Shown here piece after piece: positions 5,622 to 11,535 of a stretch of DNA of 11,535 nt. The notes beneath the pieces are model-generated. The model searched no databases and was not told where the DNA came from. It was given only the letters and a program-made list of their open reading frames with translations. Numbering within the stretch: the first letter of the stretch is position 1; the number at the start of each line of letters is the position of its first letter. The position numbers and the translations under genes are program-made. Origin of the DNA: an uncultured Collinsella sp. (GTDB lineage Bacteria > Actinomycetota > Coriobacteriia > Coriobacteriales > Coriobacteriaceae); the NCBI GenBank assembly GCA_900553345.1, contig USDE01000023.1, positions 1 to 11,535 on the forward strand, read 5' to 3'.

Positions 5622-6332
5622 ATGGCGCAGCGCGAGCAACACGAACGGGTTAAACTGATGGACCGCTGGGCAGAAAAGCTGCTCGGCCATAAGGCGATGG
5701 TCGTGGCGATCCTGGTTGTCATTGCCGCCGCGAGCGGCTTGGCGATGGCAGGTTTTGGTGGTCACTCCAGCGACGTATCGTTTGAGCGTAGTGATGAGGC
5801 GAGCGCCTCGGATGTGCGCGGGGCCGGGGATGCCTCTCCTGACGATGCCGATGAGCCGTCTGCCAAGAGCTCCTCTGCTGCCGAGGTGTACGTCGATCTT
5901 GATGGCGCCGTTGTGAAGCCTGGCGTGTACCGGCTTAAAGATGGAGCACGGGTGTCCCAGGCGATTGATGCCGCCGGAGGGCTTACGGCCGAGGCGGATG
6001 TGACGGGTCTTAACCGTGCGTCCAAGATCACCGATGGTCAAAAGATCTATGTGCCGACGGTAGGGGAGCAACAAACGGCTGCGGCCGTCGGCGGCGCCGA
6101 AAGCAGCGCTTCCACGACCCCTGGTACAGGGTCTTCGTCGGGTCTTGTGAATATCAATACGGCAAGTGCGGCGGAGCTGCAGACGCTTTCGGGCATCGGG
6201 CCTTCTATGGCCCAGGCAATTATCGACGAACGGACGCAAAACGGGGCCTTTGCCTCGGTCGATGACCTTGTGCGCGTATCGGGGATCGGTGAGAAGAAAC
6301 TCGCCAAAATTAAAGATTGCATCTGCGTATGA
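5622..6332 (+). CDS. comEA: ComEA-type DNA receptor (SLBB plus helix-hairpin-helix)
   Basis: A 236-residue membrane-anchored protein expected to bind double-stranded DNA outside the membrane and hand it to ComEC. A short cytoplasmic N-terminus (1-24) with basic residues is followed by one hydrophobic segment (about 25-44). A low-complexity Ser/Asp/Ala linker (48-87) comes next, then an SLBB domain (88-146, VDLDGAVVKPGVYRL at 91-105). A second Ser/Ala/Gly linker (148-173) leads to a tandem helix-hairpin-helix DNA-binding domain (175-234: LVNINTASAAELQTLSGIG, then FASVDDLVRVSGIGEKKL). Both linkers are typical of the family in Gram-positive bacteria. Its stop overlaps the start of comEC (ATGA), so the two are coupled. 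comEB is absent. It could alternatively serve DNA scavenging rather than transformation. Confidence 0.93.
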   Translation: MAQREQHERVKLMDRWAEKLLGHKAMVVAILVVIAAASGLAMAGFGGHSSDVSFERSDEASASDVRGAGDASPDDADEPSAKSSSAAEVYVDLDGAVVKPGVYRLKDGARVSQAIDAAGGLTAEADVTGLNRASKITDGQKIYVPTVGEQQTAAAVGGAESSASTTPGTGSSSGLVNINTASAAELQTLSGIGPSMAQAIIDERTQNGAFASVDDLVRVSGIGEKKLAKIKDCICV

Positions 6333-8632
6333 GTGCGACCGAGCGCGAGCATGTGATGCCACCGCGCCCATTGATGCCGTGGACGATAGCCCTTTGTGCC
6401 GGCTTGTGTGCGAGCTGTGGGTTAGTGCTTAACATGGCGGCCGATGCGCTGCTGGGAGAGCGGGCGGCGCCCGTCACATTGCTTATGGCCATTCCCGTTG
6501 CGGCAGCAGGGTGCATTGTATTGGCTCGGTCCTGCATGCGCCTTGTGCGGTGGAGGCGATGGCTGTATGCCGCGGCCCTCGGCCTCGTGGCGGGAGCGGT
6601 AGTGTCCGCGGGTTGGGCGATAGGGGCGCTGCGCGCTTCGAGGGCGTTGGATAATCGGGCTGCGAGCAGTCTCGAGTTTGTTGTGTGTTGCGACCCGTCC
6701 ATCAATGACGGTGCGTACTCCTATACCTGTGATGCGTACGCGGGCGAAAAGCGTTTGGGTCAGGTACGGCTGTCGTGTGATCGTGAGCTTGGCGCCGGTT
6801 CGCATGTACGTGCTATCGGTCGAATTTCGCGCTTTGAGAATGATGCGTATGGGCGCTCACGCGTGCTTCGGGGCGAGCTTCGAAAGGTTAAAGTCGTCCG
6901 GTTGGTATCGATCGACGAGGGCCCTCCAGGCCCGTTGTCTTGGCTTCGAAACGAGCTCCTTGCCGTTATCGCGCCCGCGACCGATCCAGCGCGCTCGCTC
7001 ATTGCCGGCGTTGTCTGTGGACGCTCGTCCGAGCTGCGCGCCCAGCCGGCGGGCGATTGGTTTTCGGTAACGGGCACCGCACATCTCATCGCCGTCTCGG
7101 GCAGCCATCTTGCCATCGTGGGGTTTGTGATTGAGAGCGCCCTGCAAAAGACACGCCTCTCTCGTGGGCTGCAGCGGGGACTGTTGATGCTGGCTCTTAT
7201 TGCCTATGCCGTCTTTACGGGCGCCTCGCCCTCGGCCGTGCGCGCGTGCTGCATGGTGGCGGCGACGCTTGTCGCCAACGGCGCCGGACGTCGTCGGCAT
7301 GGCCTCTCGGCTCTGTTTGTCACCATGGCAATCTTTGTGTTGCTGCGCCCGACGGTATTGTTCGAGATGGGTTTTCAACTATCGTGCGCCAGTGTTTTTG
7401 CCATCCTTTGTTTTTGCCCCTACGCTACCTACGCCTTGTGCGAGCTGAGCGTGCCATCGGGGGTTGCCGGTATTTTGTCCGTCACGATGTGCTCACAACT
7501 CGCGACACTTCCTGTAACCATTCCCGCATTCGGGACGTTTTCGCTCATTGCCCCGCTTGCAAATGCCGTGATCGGTCCGGTGATAAGCGTACTGCTTGCT
7601 ATATCGGTTGTGCTGGTGCCCTGCTCGCTTGTGCCGCTGTTGCGTCACGGGGCGCTCGTGGGGCCCATGATTGTCGCTCGCTGCGCCCTGTTCTTTGAGC
7701 AGCTCTTTGCTGCCGTTCCGGGCGCATCCGTAAGCGTGCCGCCCGATACGCCCCTGGTATACGTAGTGCCGTTTGTGCTGGCGGTCGTCTTGGTCTGGTG
7801 GCCACGTCCCCGCGCACGGAGCATGGCAGTGGGGCTGCTGTGTTTGATTCTTGCAGCGGGTGTTCCGTATGTCTATTGGGATCGATGTGCGCCGCCTTCT
7901 GTGACGGTCCTCGATGTTGGTCAGGCCGATGCGATTCTTATCCGCCAAGGTGGGACCGTGGCACTCGTGGACTGTGGACTCGATGAGCGCGTGGTGTCGG
8001 CGTTGGTTCGCAAAAACGTTCACCATATCGACGCCGTCTTCGTGACGCATTGGGATGAAGACCATTGGGGCGGTCTTCCCGACGTACTCGATTGTTTTTC
8101 GGTTGGAACCATTGCGGTCGCGGCCGATGCACTTGACGGCGCGCCTACTGAGGTCCTGAATCGCCCGGGTGTAACGTATCGGCAGGTGGCTCGCGGAGAC
8201 ACGGTCGATATCGGCGCATTTCGGGCTCGTGTGATGTGGCCGTTTGACACGGTGGATGGCGAGGGCAATGAGGACTCTCTTGTTTTGCTGCTCTCCTACG
8301 CTCAGGAAGGCAAGAGCCTGCGCGTGCTCCTTACTGGTGACGCCGAGCTCGATCAGGAGCGCGAGTTTGTACAGGAGGTGGGAGATATCGATGTGCTCAA
8401 GCTGGGGCATCATGGCTCAAAAGTTTCCGTCGACACCGAGCTGCTGGAAACGCTTAAGCCCGAGCTCTCTGTTGCGAGCGCGGGCGAGGGCAACCGTTAC
8501 GGCCATCCATCCGATACCTGCATCGATGCCGTTCGCGATGCGGGCGGCGCGTTCGCATGCACCATCGAACAAGGAGACATTACCGTCTCGCCGACCGTAA
8601 CCGGATTTGCCATGCGTTGTCAGCGACCGTGA
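6329..8632 (+). CDS. comEC: ComEC/Rec2 DNA-uptake channel with metallo-beta-lactamase domain
   Basis: A 767-residue polytopic membrane protein thought to carry single-stranded DNA into the cytoplasm. Several N-terminal hydrophobic segments (about 20-102) precede an extracytoplasmic OB-like domain (105-195) with cysteines C120, C121, C134 and C150. The Competence domain (about 220-515, many membrane spans) has the signature AHLIAVSGSHLAIV (251-264), the counterpart of H-L-x-A-x-S-G-L-H in Bacillus. The C-terminal metallo-beta-lactamase domain (524-767) begins VTVLDVGQADAILI and carries the metal motif HWDEDH (574-579), LLTGDAE (667-673) and KLGHHGSKVS (691-700). These motifs suggest an intact nuclease-like site. 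ATG 6329 overlaps the comEA TGA by 4 nt. The Shine-Dalgarno is weak, consistent with coupling. The length is normal and no frameshift is seen. Confidence 0.94.
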   Translation: MSATEREHVMPPRPLMPWTIALCAGLCASCGLVLNMAADALLGERAAPVTLLMAIPVAAAGCIVLARSCMRLVRWRRWLYAAALGLVAGAVVSAGWAIGALRASRALDNRAASSLEFVVCCDPSINDGAYSYTCDAYAGEKRLGQVRLSCDRELGAGSHVRAIGRISRFENDAYGRSRVLRGELRKVKVVRLVSIDEGPPGPLSWLRNELLAVIAPATDPARSLIAGVVCGRSSELRAQPAGDWFSVTGTAHLIAVSGSHLAIVGFVIESALQKTRLSRGLQRGLLMLALIAYAVFTGASPSAVRACCMVAATLVANGAGRRRHGLSALFVTMAIFVLLRPTVLFEMGFQLSCASVFAILCFCPYATYALCELSVPSGVAGILSVTMCSQLATLPVTIPAFGTFSLIAPLANAVIGPVISVLLAISVVLVPCSLVPLLRHGALVGPMIVARCALFFEQLFAAVPGASVSVPPDTPLVYVVPFVLAVVLVWWPRPRARSMAVGLLCLILAAGVPYVYWDRCAPPSVTVLDVGQADAILIRQGGTVALVDCGLDERVVSALVRKNVHHIDAVFVTHWDEDHWGGLPDVLDCFSVGTIAVAADALDGAPTEVLNRPGVTYRQVARGDTVDIGAFRARVMWPFDTVDGEGNEDSLVLLLSYAQEGKSLRVLLTGDAELDQEREFVQEVGDIDVLKLGHHGSKVSVDTELLETLKPELSVASAGEGNRYGHPSDTCIDAVRDAGGAFACTIEQGDITVSPTVTGFAMRCQRP

Positions 8633-8640
8633 TGCTGCCG

Positions 8641-8670
8641 TTGGCGCGGGACCAACCCGTGGGATAGAAT
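8641..8670 (+). promoter_or_regulatory. Probable holA promoter
   Basis: TTGGCG (8641-8646) and TAGAAT (8665-8670) are separated by 18 nt, directly after the comEC stop. Transcription would start near 8676. A short CGGG/CCCG palindrome (8647-8650, 8656-8659) lies in the spacer. If correct, ATG 8669 is inside the -10 and cannot be the holA start. Confidence 0.55.
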
Positions 8671-8697
8671 GGCACGGTACGAACACGAGAGCCTGCG

Positions 8698-8702
8698 GGA
8701 GG
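8698..8702 (+). promoter_or_regulatory. Shine-Dalgarno fixing the holA start
   Basis: GGAGG within GGGAGGGGAG lies 8 nt before ATG 8711; the upstream in-frame ATG 8669 has no such site. Confidence 0.7.
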
Positions 8703-8710
8703 GGAGCGCG

Positions 8711-9673
8711 ATGTCCGAAACCGGTCTTTTGCCGGCATATCTGATCGTCGGTACCGACGGGGTCAAACGCGACCACGCCGTCTCGCGTATGAAGGCGCGT
8801 CTGGAAAAGTCGGGTATGGTTGAGTTCAACCTCGATGAACGCGACATGACGAAAGATCCCGATATCGAGTCGATCATCGGCTCGCTCAATACCTTTCCCA
8901 TGGGCAGCGAGTTTCGCCTGGTAATCCTTGACGGCTGCTCAAAACTTGCCAAAGCGATCTCTGAGCCGCTTGTCGAGTATCTGGCGAGTCCCAGCCCCAC
9001 GACGGTTTGCCTCATAATCGCCGATTCGCTTGCCAAGAACACACGCCTGTACAAGGCAATCGCCAAGATTGACAGGAAGGCCGTGATCGACTGTTCGGGC
9101 ACCAAGCGCTGGGAGCTCCCACGCCGCGTGCAGCAGATGGCGACGCAGCACGGTAAGTCCATCTCGACAGCTGCTGCCGAGGAGCTCGTCTCGCGCTCGG
9201 GCGAGAACACCCGCATGCTCGATAACGACTTGGCCAAGCTTGCCCAGATGGTCGAGGCGCCGCAAATTGAGCTTGCCGATGTGGAGCGCTGGATCGTGCG
9301 CACGGCCGAAGTTCAGCCCTGGGACTTTCTCAATGCGGTCTCGGCCCGTGACATGCGCCGCTCGCTTGAGCTCTTCAATCTACTGCCCGCCAAGAGCTAT
9401 GTGTGGACCTACACGCTGCTGTGCGGGCGCATTCGCGAGCTTATCGTCGCCAAGGCGCTCGATGCGCGTGGACAGGGTCGTGAGCTGGCCGCGACGCTCA
9501 AGCTTCAGGCCTGGCAGGTCAAGAATCACCTTACCTGGGCCCGTCGTTTTTCGATGACCGAGCTCGTTGCCGCGCTCGAGGGCGCGGTCGATGTGGAGCT
9601 CGCACTGAAGGGTTCTGCCGATTCGGAGACCGCGCTTTTGCTCTGGATTACGAACATCTTGAGAAAATCGTGA
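8711..9673 (+). CDS. holA: DNA polymerase III delta subunit
   Basis: A 320-residue clamp-loader subunit that opens the beta sliding clamp during replication, acting with gamma/tau and delta-prime. It has the weakly conserved delta layout. An N-terminal AAA-like domain (8-130) starts PAYLIVGTDGVKRDHAVSRM, has no Walker A lysine loop as expected for delta, and carries FRLVILDGCSKL (68-79) and TTVCLIIADSL (97-107). A middle domain (130-200) follows, with LVSRSGENTRMLDNDLAKL (159-177), the most diagnostic block. A C-terminal collar domain (205-320) has WDFLNAVSARD. The start follows the GGAGG at 8698-8702. It sits after comEC and before rpsT, a linkage common to many bacteria and strong support for the name. 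Confidence 0.9.
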   Translation: MSETGLLPAYLIVGTDGVKRDHAVSRMKARLEKSGMVEFNLDERDMTKDPDIESIIGSLNTFPMGSEFRLVILDGCSKLAKAISEPLVEYLASPSPTTVCLIIADSLAKNTRLYKAIAKIDRKAVIDCSGTKRWELPRRVQQMATQHGKSISTAAAEELVSRSGENTRMLDNDLAKLAQMVEAPQIELADVERWIVRTAEVQPWDFLNAVSARDMRRSLELFNLLPAKSYVWTYTLLCGRIRELIVAKALDARGQGRELAATLKLQAWQVKNHLTWARRFSMTELVAALEGAVDVELALKGSADSETALLLWITNILRKS

Positions 9674-9722
9674 TGATACCTGCCTATTTGACAAATTCGT
9701 TCTATCCCTTTGAGGGGGAGCG

Positions 9723-9731
9723 TGCTATAGT
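9723..9731 (+). promoter_or_regulatory. Extended -10 promoter of rpsT
   Basis: TGC-TATAGT is a good extended -10, predicting a start near 9737-9739 and a leader of about 69 nt. The proper -35 position (about 9702-9708) shows no consensus. A perfect TTGACA (9688-9693) lies 32 nt upstream, too far to pair with it. Confidence 0.6.
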
Positions 9732-9736
9732 AGGCG

Positions 9737-9784
9737 CTTGCATGACCTCACCGTGTCTCAGAGGTGTCATACATTTTTTGCAAG
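9737..9784 (+). promoter_or_regulatory. Structured rpsT leader: hairpin followed by a U-run
   Basis: ATGACCTC (9742-9749) pairs with GAGGTGTCAT (9761-9770), 8 bp with a 2-nt bulge, and is followed after three bases by TTTTTT (9774-9779), the form of a weak intrinsic terminator. CTTGCA (9737-9742) is also complementary to TGCAAG (9779-9784), which would close an outer stem or compete with the first. Regulation by attenuation or by S20 itself is inference. Confidence 0.45.
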
Positions 9785-9801
9785 GAACTCGAAAGGAACT
9801 C
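9782..9801 (+). repeat. Tandem 9-bp repeat carrying two Shine-Dalgarno cores before rpsT
   Basis: AAGGAACTC occurs at 9782-9790 and again at 9793-9801, an 11-bp period. Both copies contain AAGGA; the second lies 9 nt before the GTG start and is the likely working site. Confidence 0.6.
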
Positions 9802-9806
9802 CAGAA

Positions 9807-10073
9807 GTGGCAAACATCAAGTCTCAGAAGAAGCGTATCCGCACCAATGAGGCAGCTCGCATGCGTAACAAGGCTGTCAAGTCCGAGCTCAAGACGCTGA
9901 CCAAGCACGTCCAGTCCGCCGTCGCCGAGGGCGATGCCGAGAAGGCCCAGGCTGCCCTCAAGACCGTCACCAAGCGTCTTGACATGGCTGCCGCCAAGCA
10001 TGTCATCCACAAGAACCAGGCTTCCAACCGCAAGTCCGGTCTTGCCAAGCTCGTGAACAGCATCAACGCCTAA
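9807..10073 (+). CDS. rpsT: 30S ribosomal protein S20
   Basis: An 88-residue, strongly basic helical protein that binds 16S rRNA early in 30S assembly; the length is right for S20. The N-terminus [20 protein letters not shown] (2-21) is the family signature, followed by [10 protein letters not shown] and the C-terminal stretch [19 protein letters not shown] (68-86). The start must be GTG 9807: the signature begins at once, and the only other upstream start-type codon in frame (TTG 9738) lies at the predicted transcript 5' end. E. coli rpsT also uses a non-AUG start (UUG), which is linked to autogenous control there, so the GTG may matter for regulation. Codon use looks biased towards C-ending codons and AAG, as expected for a highly expressed gene. 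It forms its own transcription unit between a promoter and a terminator. Confidence 0.95.
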   Translation: MANIKSQKKRIRTNEAARMRNKAVKSELKTLTKHVQSAVAEGDAEKAQAALKTVTKRLDMAAAKHVIHKNQASNRKSGLAKLVNSINA

Positions 10074-10107
10074 GTTGTATATTTCACACCACACAGATTA
10101 CGCGCAT

Positions 10108-10144
10108 AAATGGAGCCTGTTTTATGGAACAGGCTCCATTTTTT
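10108..10144 (+). terminator. Intrinsic terminator after rpsT
   Basis: A perfect 14-bp stem (10108-10121 with 10128-10141) has a 6-nt loop TTATGG. The T-run 10139-10144 begins within the right arm and continues past it. Its A-rich left flank gives little complement on the other strand, and no opposing gene needs it. Confidence 0.95.
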
Positions 10145-10156
10145 GTACCGCTCGGG

Positions 10157-10162
10157 TAAGAT
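10157..10162 (+). promoter_or_regulatory. -10 element placing the lepA transcript start at its ATG
   Basis: TAAGAT ends 7 nt before ATG 10170, so transcription would begin at or within two bases of the A of the start codon. No Shine-Dalgarno is present between them and no -35 consensus is seen, the pattern typical of leaderless genes in Actinomycetota. Confidence 0.55.
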
Positions 10163-10169
10163 AGTCCGC

Positions 10170-11535
10170 ATGAATACTTCAATTGACATTTCCCACATCC
10201 GCAACTTCTCGATCGTTGCGCACATCGACCATGGCAAGTCCACGATCAGTGACCGTATCCTCGAGCTCACCCATACCGTCGACGAGCGCGACATGGAGTC
10301 GCAGCTGCTTGACACCATGGATATCGAGCGCGAGCGCGGCATTACGATCAAGTCCAATGCCGTTCGCGTTTCCTATGACGCCGACGATGGCGAGACGTAT
10401 CAGTTCAACCTGATCGATACGCCGGGCCACGTGGACTTTACCTACGAGGTCTCGCGTTCGCTGGCCGCTTGCGAGGGCGCGGTGCTCGTCGTCGACGCCA
10501 CGCAGGGCGTCGAGGCGCAGACCGTCTCCAACGCGACGCTCGCTATGAACGCCAATTTGGATATCGTGCCCGCCATCAACAAGATCGACCTGCCCTCGGC
10601 CCATCCCGACGAGGTTAAGACTGAGATCGAGGATGACCTGGCGATTCCCGCTGACGATGCTGTGTGCGTGTCGGGCAAGACCGGCGAGGGCATCCACGAT
10701 CTGCTGGAGTCCATCGTCTTTTTGATCTCTCCGCCCAAGGGCGATGAGAACGCGCCGCTCAAGGCGCTCATTCTGGATTCGTACTTTGACGAGTATCGCG
10801 GTGTGGTGGCCACGGTGCGCGTCTTCGATGGTTCCATCAAAAAGGGCGATACTTTGCGCATGATGCAGGCCGAGGGTGACTTTTTGGTCGACGGCGTGGG
10901 CGTCAAGCGTCCTGCCGAGACCCCGGTTGACGCGCTGACGGTTGGCGAGGTCGGCTACGTGGTCACGGGCCTGAAGGACCCCGAGGCCGTTCGCGTGGGC
11001 GACACCCTTACCTGGGCGTCGAATCCCTGCCCCGAGCCGCTTCCCGGCTACCGCGAGGCCAAGCCCATGGTCTACACGGGCCTGTTCCCGATCGACAACA
11101 AGGATTACGAGAACCTGCGCGACGCTCTCGATAAACTGCATGTCAACGACCCGTCGTTGGTGTGGGAGCCCGAGACCTCGGTGGCGCTCGGCTTTGGTTT
11201 CCGCGTTGGCTTCTTGGGCCTACTGCATATGGAGGTCGTCAAGGAGCGCCTGGAGCGCGAGTTCAACCTTGACCTCATTGCCACGAGCCCTTCGGTGGAC
11301 TATCACGTCTACAAGACCGACGGCGAGATGATCGATGTTCGCAGCCCGCAGGATCTGCCCGAGGCTACGCGCATCGAGCGTATCGAGGAGCCCTACCTCA
11401 AGGCCAAGATTATCTGTCCGCCCGAGTATACGGGCGCCGTTATGCAGCTCGCTATCGAGCACCGCGGCATTACGACCGACATGATCCATCTCACGAGCAA
11501 ATCGGTCGAGATGCGCTTTGATATGCCGCTCGCCG
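10170..11535 (+). CDS. lepA: Elongation factor 4 / LepA GTPase (3' end outside window)
   Basis: The first 455 residues of a protein usually near 600 long; it runs off the end of the window with no stop. LepA is a ribosome-associated translational GTPase, variously linked to back-translocation, stress and 30S biogenesis. All G motifs are intact: AHIDHGKST (17-25), RGITIKS (56-62), DTPGHVDF (83-90), NKID (137-140) and SGKTGEG (168-174). Domain II covers about 190-285. Domain III begins near 295 (KPMVYTGLFP, a LepA hallmark that separates it from EF-G and TypA) and includes GFGFRVGFLGLLHMEVVKER (341-360). EF-G-like domain V starts near 408 with YLKAKIICPPEYTGAVM. The LepA-specific C-terminal domain is beyond the window. 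The start appears to be leaderless. It follows the rpsT terminator by 25 nt. Confidence 0.96.
   Translation, partial: MNTSIDISHIRNFSIVAHIDHGKSTISDRILELTHTVDERDMESQLLDTMDIERERGITIKSNAVRVSYDADDGETYQFNLIDTPGHVDFTYEVSRSLAACEGAVLVVDATQGVEAQTVSNATLAMNANLDIVPAINKIDLPSAHPDEVKTEIEDDLAIPADDAVCVSGKTGEGIHDLLESIVFLISPPKGDENAPLKALILDSYFDEYRGVVATVRVFDGSIKKGDTLRMMQAEGDFLVDGVGVKRPAETPVDALTVGEVGYVVTGLKDPEAVRVGDTLTWASNPCPEPLPGYREAKPMVYTGLFPIDNKDYENLRDALDKLHVNDPSLVWEPETSVALGFGFRVGFLGLLHMEVVKERLEREFNLDLIATSPSVDYHVYKTDGEMIDVRSPQDLPEATRIERIEEPYLKAKIICPPEYTGAVMQLAIEHRGITTDMIHLTSKSVEMRFDMPLA

Noticed and set aside
5463..6371. A 302-codon minus-strand frame covering the comEA upstream region and comEA
   Set aside because: It overlaps comEA almost completely, the upstream part shows no conserved protein pattern, and the translation is low in recognisable structure.
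5622..8632. comEA-comEC as a recently transferred island
   Set aside because: The slightly looser codon use fits low expression. There are no flanking repeats, integrase or tRNA, and comEC-holA-rpsT-lepA is an old, widespread linkage.
9688..9693. Perfect TTGACA as a -35 for rpsT
   Set aside because: It is 32 nt from the TATAGT hexamer, and no -10 like sequence lies 16-18 nt downstream of it, so it is not listed as a promoter element.
10179..11141. A 320-codon open frame on the minus strand opposite lepA
   Set aside because: A shadow of lepA codon bias; no recognisable motifs and no ribosome-binding site or promoter.

Overview
The window is a compact, roughly 60% G+C bacterial chromosome segment in which every convincing gene lies on the + strand. 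The organism is most likely a member of the Actinomycetota, and my best guess is a Coriobacteriia such as Collinsella. The reasons are the actinobacterial-type integration host factor (mIHF) directly before gmk, the NAD-linked class 1B dihydroorotate dehydrogenase pair typical of anaerobes, frequent GTG starts and an apparently leaderless lepA. The genus is inference; no search was run.

Bases 1-2756 are the end of a pyrimidine biosynthesis operon: the tail of dihydroorotase (pyrC), then pyrK, pyrD and pyrF. The last three are translationally coupled by overlapping stop and start codons. Together these genes turn carbamoyl-aspartate into UMP, except for the orotate phosphoribosyltransferase step, which is not in the window. 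A GC-rich stem-loop separates pyrC from pyrK.

Bases 2757-2996 are intergenic and unusually structured, with four copies of CCTGCG/CGCAGG in alternating orientation and then an extended -10 promoter. Bases 2997-5407 form a tightly packed unit of mihF, gmk, rpoZ and thiI (nucleoid protein, guanylate kinase, RNA polymerase omega, tRNA 4-thiouridine/thiazole sulfur transferase), closed by a strong intrinsic terminator at 5418-5452.

Bases 5408-6332 hold a repeat-bearing upstream region and comEA. comEA overlaps comEC (6329-8632) by 4 nt, giving the receptor and channel of a natural-transformation type DNA-uptake machine. holA (DNA polymerase III delta), rpsT (ribosomal protein S20) and the first 455 codons of lepA (EF4) follow, each with its own recognisable promoter signal. 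rpsT has an elaborate leader and its own terminator.

The genes themselves are ordinary and well known, and I found no novel multi-gene system. The less ordinary material is in the intergenic regions: the alternating palindromes before mihF, the rpsT leader (hairpin plus U-tract, duplicated Shine-Dalgarno, GTG start), the paired repeats before comEA, and the leaderless lepA start.
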